Of a stretch of DNA of 35,997 nt, positions 16,001-22,619 are shown piece after piece. Position numbers and translations under genes: made by a program. Position 1 is the stretch's first letter, and each line of letters starts with the position of its first letter. The stretch covers positions 1 to 35,997 of IMG/VR virus record IMGVR_UViG_3300015371_000105; one strand, 5' to 3'. The DNA comes from a virus. The notes under the pieces were generated by a model. It saw nothing but the letters and a program-made list of their open reading frames with translations, searched no databases and was not told where the DNA came from.

Positions 16001-16804
16001 CTCTTTCATCTTCCGACTGCCGTCGAGGGCCGACTGCCTCAGGCCCTCCGGCACCAGATAACTCATCCCCTCGAGAAATTCTCCCGTCAGATCGGCGTTC
16101 GTGCCGATAGAGCTACTCACAAACCCTCTCATGAAGGCGCTGTGCTCGGGAGCGTCAGGTGGCGGCGCAGGGGTTCCCGTCTGTCCAGAAGGAGGCTGGG
16201 GAGCACTGAACTCGGGAGGCAGCACCAATCCGTCCGGGGAAGGAAACGGACTAGAAGGAGCTGCGCCGCCTGCGCCGCCGAATACTTCATCATCAGAAAG
16301 GAGTTTCTCGTTCGGATTCTCAAACGCGGGAGCCATCTCTTGCCGCCGCTTGACCAAGCCGGAGAGAGGCTTACCACCCGCCTTGTTGTACTGTAAGAAG
16401 CGCTGCTGCGCCGTCTGCCAATCGCCACTCTGAACCGCAGAGCCGAGCCCCGAACTCATCCACTTAGTGCCAGAGTTATACGTTAGATCCGTCAGAGCAT
16501 TCTTGATGTTCGGCGGCGCGTGAGGTGCGAACCGGTCGACCTGGTCTTGCGCACGGACTAGCTCAGTATCGAGATCGTTCTCTAGAGTCTGCTTGTCGAG
16601 AGATTGCCCCGGACGATACCTCGTGCCGTAGCCAACACTCGTCTGTTTGTAGTCGAACTGAGGACGTTGGGTAAACCCCTCTTGCCGTTTTACAAAGCTC
16701 TTCAGGTTCGGATCAATCGGCGCCCCGAATACATCCTGATCCGACATCAAAGGCTGATCTGGCGCCCCGAATACTTCCTCGTCGGAGAAGAGTTTTCCAG
16801 CCAT
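10070..16804 (-). CDS. Giant internal virion/ejection protein: lysozyme + GHKL ATPase + HExxH zincin (2244 aa)
   Basis: One uninterrupted frame encodes a multi-domain protein. Residues 5-29 carry two LxSDxxVFG motifs, with a third at 168-176. Residues 33-160 are a T4/P22-type lysozyme: E42 (RQEGF), D51, S56 in SVGYGT, and the C-terminal GLVKRRQEM signature. Residues 175-225 are Pro/Ser-rich. Residues 295-345 and 455-475 are glycine-zipper segments suited to membrane insertion. A Pro/Ala linker runs to about 545. Residues 610-920 are a GHKL ATPase with N box KELIQNSFDA (N633), G1 IDNGTGM (D667), G2 SGGLGIA (695-701) and G3 GHGTS (761-765). Residues 1131-1155 contain HELAHH (H1136, E1137, H1140). 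Residues 1300-2244 are helical with a hydrophobic hairpin near 1877-1915, resembling C-termini of phage large polyvalent proteins. It ends the internal-protein cluster, as T7 gp16 does. The likely roles are wall penetration, a membrane channel and injected effector activities. Confidence 0.85.
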   Translation of the reverse strand: MAGKLFSDEEVFGAPDQPLMSDQDVFGAPIDPNLKSFVKRQEGFTQRPQFDYKQTSVGYGTRYRPGQSLDKQTLENDLDTELVRAQDQVDRFAPHAPPNIKNALTDLTYNSGTKWMSSGLGSAVQSGDWQTAQQRFLQYNKAGGKPLSGLVKRRQEMAPAFENPNEKLLSDDEVFGGAGGAAPSSPFPSPDGLVLPPEFSAPQPPSGQTGTPAPPPDAPEHSAFMRGFVSSSIGTNADLTGEFLEGMSYLVPEGLRQSALDGSRKMKEIAKMSPEEYKMTAPRLSEIREFKEIGPYLGETLGSALGSSLPSFVAGGAGAAVGSRLGKIGAVSGGAIGARAGAGGSSYVQNYGDVFKQLKENGIDPELAAQASAVAAAPMAALDTIVPASTIEKLGGLSEVRKAITSNIVARVIKTGIEGAGKEAITEAAQQGIEEGVTSLLTGKVVPEQGIRILESGVGGAIGGGPMAAPGGLARPRVAPTQATPEEIAAAAGPLGAPGGVGMAPPPAAPAAPAAPTEVPVPPQTATATVPTGASAVAPPVDPQTTMNPAVVDFLEKKKPKLRIVGGTETGLNAEATPASTSSLTDLLSPMKEDTVASTPGANTARLAKLLGPKLYGEPSDMVPVTVKELIQNSFDALKGAIDKGEVSTGDIDIRMDDRKRVIQMIDNGTGMTPETLGGPFLQIAGTKKETERASGGLGIAKMMFLYGNKAMTVTTMRGGKVAEMRTSGDELFSALDDKSRAPRISIRNPTAADMMLFPKGHGTSVTVQIPETYHDTSTGEQKRIEFSPHTYHHPVLNDSPLFTDINVKLNGRPVENMGRTFPKDKYTTFASVKFDWGNARIYVAKEEDPNHWGKNAHVLSNGLWQFSFGIKKNPNELYGDNIPRKFYVDVNPKVSADEPGYPFDLNRQQFAKQAKKDFENIFKYISAVYQKQTFEGDAQNFGDMEYLHADPVTGEVTPSKAIKIEPKKKKTATPLDRIKFGDTIDIVNGKMMVNGREIPELTPEELKAFKIDYDEMIIPQKEIDPGTPILHDNILVKISELEEKSIVELARERFGRRFDEFIHDMGAHFIHLRDQVSRMMEYPELLDEGVGVSFDNEYRGVSIRVPFSASFLNVALPEYADTLRAAIGMVGTMVHELAHHKVRTHDANFPAEMQRLLIHLDTDPSFDFHEFKQNVVDTVNKNEDIFQYLNYTLTAHDVRNRGLRLEDTGSYEARNGATTFDVGGPRSPTGGGPGVPPSTGRSAADTFKQPGRGDPAFEIVERAAGDPVAERESNQRLLDGIDRGQEASPPAPEFHAAKEAIKKAFGGNPPAGAKEMGIHADRMNRLYKYMLGIDRLVDRNPFFTPLLRYVEKVQAMHREESKIQDSAMRVAKAWRRLGAQSENLTALLDDVTNMNYRTVDEELRGITRQPTAEEFNALVAKHQVGREALLVYADVRKMFNNFLTLLDQNAVESAKRNITNPVKLADTIDAIKTRTENLRKMPYFPFMRFGSHYITIKNEDNKTVFFRTFERKGVLSAEAVQKRAMKKLERQLKPGEVMTGGILPETAAPFVGLPTTLIESIGKELTLTKGQQEALEQLRYNMSPEASFAHHFQHKDYTPGYSHDFMRSFSRYFFHGAKYYTRTKYAAALRDDVARASGYGNKGDAIRNYMDDHLNNTVLDSRGDYGIFKGGIFLWNFGYSIAGASLNLTQVPMISFPFLAAKFGGAILGDARASKALVKAMANVTNFYRRGTYDNLSGFEMEALAYGIKTGRISETQAPELAGLAQGNTLLGLGNNRFTRGMNHLLEKSAWMFEMAEQFNRRVTYRAALDLAQKYPNSTAVKDALNKYQDEYQTLLNTYSPAQASAIVTAVHATEQTQYVYARYARPRFMRGKLPGTIFVFKHYLLSTLYLLGANKSDVLPRFILIMLALGGVQGLPGEQDFEDLLNILSKMIFGKDFKLSLAVREFIVQHTDGTIPPDIILHGLARRGFGIPALLDAAGSIVTGKPGRGLQAGPGQNVPAPVVDMSTSVGMGNILPIQIGKLVNSTDTDKTIAEQTQRASGAVFGLGFNLYKFLQDKDHALTDPKRWEKAIPRELASLSKAYRAYTEGRERSGAGVAAGSTVVNYDTRDPEQMAEILGIAAGYTPMRLSAKWDRIMAQVEAETKFKVERDSLLDQFSEAIQGQKKDERERVRKSIIEFNQNLPQWAKGHSISSDTLKQSMQTRLRSKALREQGLPAQKSGFGVAKHIQELFPEAVDVRRVPR
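16719..16774 (-). repeat. 42-nt tandem repeat encoding the VFGAP motif
   Basis: GGCGCCCCGAATAC occurs at 16719-16732 and 16761-16774, a 42-nt (14-residue) period. It encodes the two N-terminal SDxxVFGAP copies of the giant protein. A diverged third copy of the peptide motif lies at 16277-16303, after the lysozyme domain. The perfect DNA identity of the first two copies points to a recent duplication or to strong constraint. Confidence 0.7.
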
Positions 16805-17565
16805 CAGATTTCATCCTGCGAGTTGTCGATCGGCGGCGCCGCGGTCGCCGGAGCCCATCCAGTACCCCTCCAGACCATCGGCCCCTTCGGTGTCTGATAC
16901 ACCTGTCCTACTTGGCGCTGTCCGGCAGGAGGAATCGCCGCCGTAGCACTGGTCGCGGTAGAGAGACGGGTCCGCCTCTGCCACTCTGGGTCCGCAATCA
17001 GAGATCGGTAAATGTCTCCCGCTCCCATTCCATCATACTTCTTAAGGCCTTCCGGAAGTTCTCCAGCTAGAAGCTTCGCATCTGCAACCTGCTTGGCAAT
17101 CTGGGTTGCTTCCCATTGAGCCTTACTCTCGAGAGTTTTAACTCCCTGCTGCTGGCTACGGAACAAATCCTTCGCCGTAAGGCCACCACCAGTCGTACGA
17201 AGACCAAGCGCCTTCTCCCTCGTCGTCGCATTCCGGTTCCCTATCGCCAACCGCTCTTCCCCTTGCTGAAGCAAGGCGTTCTGGCGGTCCATGGTGTTCT
17301 GAGCAATCTGGTCTTTCAGTTCCTGCGTCTCGACGCGATCCCCCGCCTCGCCTCCCGCACCCACCGCCTGAGCGAAATGGCCCATCGGGCTCTGACCGAA
17401 CCCCATCGGTTGCATGAGTTGGAGGCCCATCTGCATCAGAGATGCCCGGGTCGCGGGGTTCTGCAGAGCCGCACTCCATTGATCGAGTATCCCCGGCTGA
17501 CCCGCACCTTGCTGGGAGTCTTGCTGCTGCGAGAAGTCGAACGCATTCGGGTTCATGGTAGCCAT
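16804..17565 (-). CDS. Internal virion (ejection) protein, 253 aa
   Basis: This Gln/Ala-rich structural protein begins with a low-complexity segment (FDFSQQQDSQQGAGQPG). Two short helices rich in Met/Gln follow (SLMQMGLQLMQPMGFGQ). A predicted long coiled-coil region spans about 75-185 (ELKDQIAQNTMDRQNALLQQ), ahead of a C-terminal motif (GQVYQTPKGPMVWRGTGWAP). Proteins of this type precede the large ejection protein in podoviruses and are packed inside the capsid, leaving with the DNA. Its stop overlaps the start of the giant protein (TGATG), implying coupled synthesis. No sequence-specific family can be named. Confidence 0.6.
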   Translation of the reverse strand: MATMNPNAFDFSQQQDSQQGAGQPGILDQWSAALQNPATRASLMQMGLQLMQPMGFGQSPMGHFAQAVGAGGEAGDRVETQELKDQIAQNTMDRQNALLQQGEERLAIGNRNATTREKALGLRTTGGGLTAKDLFRSQQQGVKTLESKAQWEATQIAKQVADAKLLAGELPEGLKKYDGMGAGDIYRSLIADPEWQRRTRLSTATSATAAIPPAGQRQVGQVYQTPKGPMVWRGTGWAPATAAPPIDNSQDEI

Positions 17566-17566
17566 G

Positions 17567-18142
17567 TTACTTCACCGCGTTAGCGAGACTCAACGGTTGA
17601 TACTGATTCCCAACACCTTGCAGAAGCTGCATCAAAGCCAGAAGCTCTCCCCCCTTGACCGCTCCGCGAGTGGTAGGACCTGCTGGCGTGCTGACTCTCT
17701 GCGCCGCCGGCGCTGTCGGCATGGTGAGGCCGGCGAATGGGTTCTTCCCCGCGGCCGCAGCCGTCGGGGCCATACCAGAGGTAGGAGCGGCGGTCGGGGG
17801 TAGCGCCGTTTGCTCCGCATCCCGAGCAACCTCACCCCCGACTCCAGACGCTGGCATCGGGTTGAATGAGGCCCCAACACCTGGGAAGCTTGACGGTTGT
17901 GGATTCAAGAGCGGACCGAGTTGAGCCGGGGTGACACCGAGCCGCGCCATGTTCGCCGCGAACGCCTCCGGGATATTCCCCCCAATCGGTGCCGCAGGAG
18001 GTGCTGCCGGCGACGGCGCTTGCTGCGGCATCGGAGGAAGTTGAGGAGTTGCGGGTGGCTGCGCTCCGAACAACGGCTGTTCGATCAGCCTCGGGTCCAT
18101 TCCCTCGAACGGATTACTACCTGGAAACAGAAACGGGTCCAT
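17567..18142 (-). CDS. Pro/Ala-rich internal virion protein, 191 aa
   Basis: The start has an AGGAGA element about 8 nt upstream. The protein is mostly low complexity: Pro/Gln/Ala tracts (PPMPQQAPSPAAPPAAPIGG), a short helix (NMARLGVTPAQLGPLL), further Pro/Ala/Thr linkers, and a C-terminal helix (GGELLALMQLLQGVGNQY). This profile suggests a flexible internal or tail-associated component rather than an enzyme. It is sandwiched between two predicted ejection proteins in the same operon. The function is inferred from context only. Confidence 0.5.
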   Translation of the reverse strand: MDPFLFPGSNPFEGMDPRLIEQPLFGAQPPATPQLPPMPQQAPSPAAPPAAPIGGNIPEAFAANMARLGVTPAQLGPLLNPQPSSFPGVGASFNPMPASGVGGEVARDAEQTALPPTAAPTSGMAPTAAAAGKNPFAGLTMPTAPAAQRVSTPAGPTTRGAVKGGELLALMQLLQGVGNQYQPLSLANAVK

Positions 18143-18151
18143 ATTTCTCTC

Positions 18152-19027
18152 CTAGAGTGCGAGGAACGGGAGCAGAGAAGCTAGCGAGCTCATACCGCCA
18201 GACATTGCAGCCGGTCCTCCCAAATTACTGAATATGCTCGATCCCATCATTCCCATACCGAGGGCCTGTTGCCACCACGGCGCTTGCGGGGGGTTATTCG
18301 CCGTCGAGGTAGTGGTCCCGCCGGGGATGCCGGAGATCAAGGAGAGTAGATCTTTCGACTGGAGATACGGTGCGTATTGGTCGTAGTTGAAGTTCTGTCC
18401 CTTCTCTCCGAGGAGAGCTTGTGCAAGCCTCTGCCGAATATCTCCGATCCCCGAGACCGTCTGCGCCGGTATCAGCAACGATTGCGCGGTCGTAGGGGCT
18501 AGAGCTGTCCCCCTCACGAACGCATTGAGGTTATTTCCATACTGATCCTGGACTAACTTGCTCGCGGTGTCTCCGACCGTATCGAGGTACTTGCCCGAGG
18601 CTATTCCTTCTGCGACTCCTCGTCGGCTCCCTCCGAACTGTTGTCCCGCTTGCTGGAAGGTATCTCCGATGGAGGGGAGGACTTGCTCTCTGTACTGCTC
18701 GGTAACTGGTCGAATGGCAGCATTAATTGCTCCCTGTAAGGCTGGGTTGCTCTTAGGATCCCAGATGGCACCCGTGAGGAATTTGTTGGCATCGAATGCT
18801 CCTTTCAGAAGGTCTTGCTGCGTACCGGCGGCGCCAAGCGCCATATTCTGCCCCGACCACTGGAGGGGATCGAAGCCCGCGATCAGGCTTCCAGGATATC
18901 GTTGAGGAACGCTCGCGGCAAAGTCGCGAATTCCGGGCCTCGCTAGGTCAAACAGCCACCTCTGCTGAGGCGACATTTCAACCTTTGTCTGTTGGGTTGG
19001 TTGAGGAGTCGAGCCGCCGCCGGGCAT
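18152..19027 (-). CDS. Internal virion/ejection protein with hydrophobic C-terminus, 291 aa
   Basis: After a Pro/Gln-rich start the protein is helical, with a conserved-looking centre around residues 120-165 (FQQAGQQFGGSRRGVAEGIA). This recalls membrane-active ejection proteins in short-tailed phages. The C-terminal 50 residues are Gly/Met/Ser/Leu-rich and hydrophobic (GMGMMGSSIFSNLGG, SLASLLPFLAL), compatible with membrane insertion during DNA delivery. It starts in a TAATG overlap with the preceding gene, with GGAG 11 nt upstream. It probably forms part of a trans-periplasmic conduit together with the two genes downstream. The family is not certain. Confidence 0.58.
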   Translation of the reverse strand: MPGGGSTPQPTQQTKVEMSPQQRWLFDLARPGIRDFAASVPQRYPGSLIAGFDPLQWSGQNMALGAAGTQQDLLKGAFDANKFLTGAIWDPKSNPALQGAINAAIRPVTEQYREQVLPSIGDTFQQAGQQFGGSRRGVAEGIASGKYLDTVGDTASKLVQDQYGNNLNAFVRGTALAPTTAQSLLIPAQTVSGIGDIRQRLAQALLGEKGQNFNYDQYAPYLQSKDLLSLISGIPGGTTTSTANNPPQAPWWQQALGMGMMGSSIFSNLGGPAAMSGGMSSLASLLPFLAL

Positions 19028-19491
19028 TAGTTGATACTCCTATCCAGAACCGGCCTCGACAGGACGACCGATAGTTTGCGGAAGCCGTAGGGTGCGAGTA
19101 TCTTCTCCCACCCCGGCCGACCAAACACTTCAATATCCTTACAGCTCTGGGAGAGGGCGAACTGATCCATAGCCTCACTCACTACCGGACCAACCTTCTC
19201 CAATACTCCCTCCCCAAAGCACATCACAATCTCAAGACAGTTCCTCGCAGGGTGAATAGCGACTTGCGTGAATATGAACATTTTCCACTGTTCGCCAACA
19301 CCTACTCCCCACACCTGAACTCGGGTCTGGAGCGCTTTCTCGAGTAGAGAGTCCGGCGTCTCATTCAAGAACATATGGGGGATCTTCTCCAATTGTTCGA
19401 GAATCAGCGGCCAGTAGAACTGGATCGCTGGAGCCGTGAACAACTGACAACTGATGCCAGCGCCGAACTCTTCCGTGATCTGTTCTTTCAT
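19027..19491 (-). CDS. Small virion-cluster protein with GNAT-like C-terminus, 154 aa
   Basis: The chosen start is the ATG at 19491, three bases after the previous stop. A longer GTG-initiated version from 19560 would overlap the upstream gene by 67 nt and lacks a ribosome site. The C-terminal half has the pattern 'AxxxFALSxSCKDIEVFGRPGWEKILAPYGF' (residues about 105-145, abridged). I associate this with small proteins in podovirus tail clusters that have an acetyltransferase-like fold. A full acetyl-CoA loop (RxxGxG/A) is not visible, so enzymatic activity is not claimed. It may be structural or an assembly factor for the tail or internal core. Confidence 0.5.
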   Translation of the reverse strand: MKEQITEEFGAGISCQLFTAPAIQFYWPLILEQLEKIPHMFLNETPDSLLEKALQTRVQVWGVGVGEQWKMFIFTQVAIHPARNCLEIVMCFGEGVLEKVGPVVSEAMDQFALSQSCKDIEVFGRPGWEKILAPYGFRKLSVVLSRPVLDRSIN

Positions 19492-19493
19492 AC

Positions 19494-19736
19494 TCAGGAT
19501 ATCTTTGTCCACGTTCCACCATCCCGAAGATACATCCCACGCCCCGCGCCGGGGTTCCACTTCGTCCCGTCCGCGAAGGCTGTCTGACCATCCTTTGCGT
19601 TCTTGGGTTCCTCATACTCTACAAACTTCTCCAACTGTGCAAACTCTCTCGCGATCGCCGAGAGCTCTTGCTCGATGTAATCCCGCAAGTCCTTCCCTTC
19701 ATCCGTCTGAGGCTGTCGACCGGGAGTGTATGCCAT
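19494..19736 (-). CDS. Small tail-cluster protein, 80 aa
   Basis: The start at 19736 overlaps the stop of the upstream nozzle gene (TGATG), and a GGAG lies 8 nt before it. The protein has an acidic amphipathic helix (LRDYIEQELSAIAREFAQLE) followed by a Gly/Trp-rich tail (NPGAGRGMYLRDGGTWTKIS). Such 'helix plus GGxWxxI' proteins are frequent next to podovirus tail tube genes, and they may cap or decorate the nozzle. No family name can be given with confidence. Confidence 0.55.
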   Translation of the reverse strand: MAYTPGRQPQTDEGKDLRDYIEQELSAIAREFAQLEKFVEYEEPKNAKDGQTAFADGTKWNPGAGRGMYLRDGGTWTKIS

Positions 19737-21322
19737 CACCACGCTCCGACTTGTTTAATGTCAAGACCGTAACCGTCGATCCGCCACTGAACGGGAGTGT
19801 CGGTCGAAAACTCAATCGCGAGAGCCTTACCCGTACAGGTATCATCGAACGCTAGCTGACTCGCTGGATCGAATGTCTTAACTTCCTTCCAGGTGATGGG
19901 GCCGTTCACCAAATCCTGGAACCCGATCCTCATTCTGACGGGGCCACCTTGGATCTTCGGCCACACCCGACGGAGAAGCTTCGCCACGTTGTGGTCCACG
20001 TTCCAGTCTCCAGTACGGCTTCTACCCGTCACCGAGATCCCAATACGCTGGAGCGTAGTGTTGAATGGTACACCGTCCCGAAGTACTCCTTGGTTCGCTT
20101 GGTAGAACTTAGAGCGTACAGGATCGACCAGAACCAGTTCTCTCCTCTTCGCCGTCGACCAGTTGCCATCTGCGGTGTCCCAAGTGGCGGTTCCGAAGTC
20201 CCAAACCTCATCACTCGACTCCTCGATCACCCCAACCGCCGCATTACGGAAGGACACATCTGCCTCCGTGATGGCCCCCGTCTTGTAGTTGAAGATGACG
20301 GCGCGGTTCGGATCAGTCTGACCTTGCTGAGGATAACAGAACCAGACCTCATTAAACTCCGGGTCACAAAACAAGAACGAGTTAACATAGTTATCGGTGT
20401 CTAGATCGTTGAAGATCGCGCTCCGCATCCTCTTCTCAAGAATACTGGTTGCCTTCTGGCCGTCGAACGACACGAGGTCATCCTGCGTCGCAATGACCAT
20501 CTTAGACCCGTCGCCGGTCAGACAAGCGCAGCGGGTTGCGAGAATTCCCATCGTATCAGACACACTGTCGAAGGAGAAGATAGCGCTTCCTCCCACCCAC
20601 CGCATAGACCAGAGCGAAGACTCCTTCAATAGGTAGAGTCGCCCTGCCATCGGAAGCGCTTCGAGCAGCTTCCCAGAGTTCACATCGGGGAGATTGTAGA
20701 GGCCAGATTGATTACTCGGATCGGTGTAGTCCCAAGACGCTGGGAGTGTACCGGGATCCTTAACCTCATCGCTCCATCGAACAAGCGAGGGGTACGCATT
20801 CGATCCATCGAGGATGTTGATCGCCACGAGGTAGGCACCGAACGCCCGAACCACCCGCGCGCGGAGCGTACTCGGCCAATTCGTGAGATTAGCTAGCTTC
20901 GTACCGACGGACAGTCCTCCCCAGAACTGCGGCACATCGACCCCGTTGTTTAGGATGGGAATACCCGCAATGAACGTCCCATTCCACTGGCGAGTCTGGG
21001 TGGCGGTGTAGTTCACATCCACTCCTGCACTCTGCCGGGTAATATTGGTGTGCGAAACGCCGTCGTAGGCGTAGCCCTTCTGGAGTCCGACATACAACCA
21101 GAACGTCTGACTCGGTGCCACGACCGGCATTGCCAGATGCGGGGCAATCGGCGGCGTCCCAAACACCTGCTCGTAACCTGGGAGGCTTTCTAGTCCACCA
21201 TTCACGGCCCTCATATTCTCGGCGAAGGTGAACGCTTCGGGCGGAATTTGATACGCCGGTTGGTCTCGCAAGACCCCGAGCTGATCTAGATTATTGATCT
21301 CTATGAGAGGAGCTCTTGCCAT
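19736..21322 (-). CDS. Tail nozzle/hub-like protein (beta-propeller type), 528 aa
   Basis: This protein is rich in predicted beta strands, with many Trp and Asp-Gly turns and repeated blade-like units (WSMRWVGGSAIFSFDSVS, KMVIATQDDLVSFDGQKA). The N-terminus (MARAPLIEINNLDQLGVLRD) and a clear 'LPGYEQVFGTPP' near residue 47 match proteins that sit at the distal tube of short tails. P22 gp10-type and T7 gp12-type nozzle proteins share this architecture, but precise homology cannot be decided by eye. It would extend the tail tube below the adaptor and help retain packaged DNA. It is followed by small tail proteins in overlapping frames. Confidence 0.62.
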   Translation of the reverse strand: MARAPLIEINNLDQLGVLRDQPAYQIPPEAFTFAENMRAVNGGLESLPGYEQVFGTPPIAPHLAMPVVAPSQTFWLYVGLQKGYAYDGVSHTNITRQSAGVDVNYTATQTRQWNGTFIAGIPILNNGVDVPQFWGGLSVGTKLANLTNWPSTLRARVVRAFGAYLVAINILDGSNAYPSLVRWSDEVKDPGTLPASWDYTDPSNQSGLYNLPDVNSGKLLEALPMAGRLYLLKESSLWSMRWVGGSAIFSFDSVSDTMGILATRCACLTGDGSKMVIATQDDLVSFDGQKATSILEKRMRSAIFNDLDTDNYVNSFLFCDPEFNEVWFCYPQQGQTDPNRAVIFNYKTGAITEADVSFRNAAVGVIEESSDEVWDFGTATWDTADGNWSTAKRRELVLVDPVRSKFYQANQGVLRDGVPFNTTLQRIGISVTGRSRTGDWNVDHNVAKLLRRVWPKIQGGPVRMRIGFQDLVNGPITWKEVKTFDPASQLAFDDTCTGKALAIEFSTDTPVQWRIDGYGLDIKQVGAW

Positions 21323-21323
21323 C

Positions 21324-21701
21324 TTATCGCTTTAGGATCACATTCTCAAAGAACCAGATGCCGACACCGCCGAGCGCGAGCCACGCCAATCTCGCCACCA
21401 ACGACCCACCCATGAACTTGAGGCGGAATTCGGTGTTCAACTCTGCTTGCCTCTCCAGCGCCTCTAACCGAATAACCGCTTGATCATGCTCTTGTCGAAT
21501 GAGGCGCATCTCCGTCGTACAATCTAGCACTTTGTCGAGCTTACCCTCGATACTAACTCTCTGCTGGTCGGCAGTCTGCATCTTAAGCTCGAGAATATTG
21601 AAGCTATTCTTGAGATCAAGAATTAGACTGGGAGTAATGTCGTCGGAGTTAGCCAGCTTCTTAGCTAGCTTTCCCCGACGAGCAGCCTCCTCGTCCGACA
21701 T
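21324..21701 (-). CDS. Coiled-coil protein with C-terminal membrane anchor (XhlA-like)
   Basis: The start is taken as the ATG at 21701; a GTG at 21707, overlapping the upstream stop as GTGA, adds two residues and is possible. About 90 residues of charged heptad-like helix (LDLKNSFNILELKMQTADQQ, EMRLIRQEHDQAVIRLEALE) are followed by one membrane segment near the C-terminus (LVARLAWLALGGVGIWFF) and a KR tail. This layout resembles XhlA/haemolysin-type phage lysis accessory proteins. It lies in the lysis cassette, where it might modulate holin or connect lysis to the membrane. No catalytic motif is seen. Confidence 0.5.
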   Translation of the reverse strand: MSDEEAARRGKLAKKLANSDDITPSLILDLKNSFNILELKMQTADQQRVSIEGKLDKVLDCTTEMRLIRQEHDQAVIRLEALERQAELNTEFRLKFMGGSLVARLAWLALGGVGIWFFENVILKR

Positions 21702-21703
21702 AC

Positions 21704-21928
21704 TCACGCTTCGTCGTCCTCAATCGGCTCCTGAACCTGTCGATGAATGTCGTCGGACGCAGCAGCCAACGCGTCAAGGTCCGCGTCGGAAATGTCATTG
21801 GGAGACTTTCCAATAGTTTGGTAAATCTGCTGCGCGAGATCGACGACTTCCCGACCTTGCTCGATGGCGACCGGGACATTCTTCAGAAGATTGGCAAGAG
21901 TAGCGATGATCTTTGACATGTCGGCCAT
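21704..21928 (-). CDS. Hypothetical small acidic helical protein, 74 aa
   Basis: The start follows GGGAG about 7 nt upstream. The N-terminal half is a hydrophobic amphipathic helix (IIATLANLLKNVPVAIEQ). The remainder is helical and acidic, ending in EPIEDDEA. There is no signal peptide or long membrane span. It lies between the lipoprotein and the coiled-coil membrane protein of the lysis cassette. A lysis-related or virion role is possible but not shown. Confidence 0.5.
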   Translation of the reverse strand: MADMSKIIATLANLLKNVPVAIEQGREVVDLAQQIYQTIGKSPNDISDADLDALAAASDDIHRQVQEPIEDDEA

Positions 21929-21930
21929 GG

Positions 21931-22314
21931 TTAGCTCCCTTTCACGGCTTTCTGATAATCTGCGACGGCCTGCTGGAAGGCCCTAACCGCAGAGAGGCCC
22001 GAGACATTCGGATTATCCCTTACCGCGCGCCTCGCCGCAACCAACGCCGGATACACGACCTCTCGGTCATACCTCTGTATCTGTCGCAGATTGGCGGTGC
22101 TCGTGCACCTCGTCCTCCGACAGACGAGGAACGCCTTGCCTGCCGCTTGATACGATTGCTCGGCTACCGCGAGCTCACGCTTCCCGACGGGATTCGGCAC
22201 CGTCGCGGTAATGCTGCTTCCACCTTCGAAGATGGACTTGTCGGCCGTCGCACAACCGACGAGTACGAACGCCCCGACTGACAGGGCGAGTGCGAGTGCT
22301 GGACGTCTCATCAT
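21931..22314 (-). CDS. Lipoprotein of the lysis cassette (candidate outer-membrane spanin)
   Basis: The 127-residue product begins with a lipoprotein signal: basic MMRRP, a hydrophobic core (ALALALSVGAFVL) and lipobox LVGC with C21 as the acylation site. The mature part is helical with two further cysteines (VCRRTRCTS), which could form a disulphide. Placement directly after the holin gene, in an ATGA overlap, suggests an o-spanin that helps disrupt the outer membrane, but it is longer than typical o-spanins. No neighbouring gene looks like the N-terminally anchored i-spanin partner. It might also be a superinfection-exclusion lipoprotein. Its presence supports a Gram-negative host. Confidence 0.6.
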   Translation of the reverse strand: MMRRPALALALSVGAFVLVGCATADKSIFEGGSSITATVPNPVGKRELAVAEQSYQAAGKAFLVCRRTRCTSTANLRQIQRYDREVVYPALVAARRAVRDNPNVSGLSAVRAFQQAVADYQKAVKGS

Positions 22315-22607
22315 TTCCTCTCCGTGCTGGTAGTTGTGGTAGTGGTACTAGTTCCATTCTGCGGCTGCGTCAGACGAGCGATAGTGTCGTCTTTCGTGCC
22401 AGAGGTTTTCGATGATCCAAAGTAATATTGCAGGACCATCGAGAACCCCGCCGCCGCTGCACCAACGAGGGTGTTAAGGACCGCATTCGTAGCTTCATTA
22501 CCTTTCGGCGGGAAGAACATCCAGAGCAGGACGATACCCAAAAAACCGAAGCACATACCGATTGCCAGTATGCGTTGGATATCTCCCCACCCCGGATGTT
22601 CTTCCAT
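22311..22607 (-). CDS. Putative holin, two transmembrane segments
   Basis: The 98-residue protein has two hydrophobic segments, about 11-32 (RILAIGMCFGFLGIVLLWMF) and 41-64 (AVLNTLVGAAAAGFSMVLQY). A short loop joins them, and a hydrophilic Ser/Thr-rich C-terminal tail follows. This is a standard class II holin topology. It would form inner-membrane lesions that release the endolysin encoded two genes upstream. AGGGAG lies 8 nt before the ATG. It is followed by the lipoprotein gene in an ATGA overlap. The call rests on topology and position. Confidence 0.68.
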   Translation of the reverse strand: MEEHPGWGDIQRILAIGMCFGFLGIVLLWMFFPPKGNEATNAVLNTLVGAAAAGFSMVLQYYFGSSKTSGTKDDTIARLTQPQNGTSTTTTTTSTERK

Positions 22608-22619
22608 CGTAGATCTCCC

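Noticed and set aside
19491-19560. Longer GTG-initiated version of the 154-residue protein
   Set aside because: It would overlap the upstream gene by 67 nt without a ribosome site. The ATG at 19491 follows the upstream stop directly.
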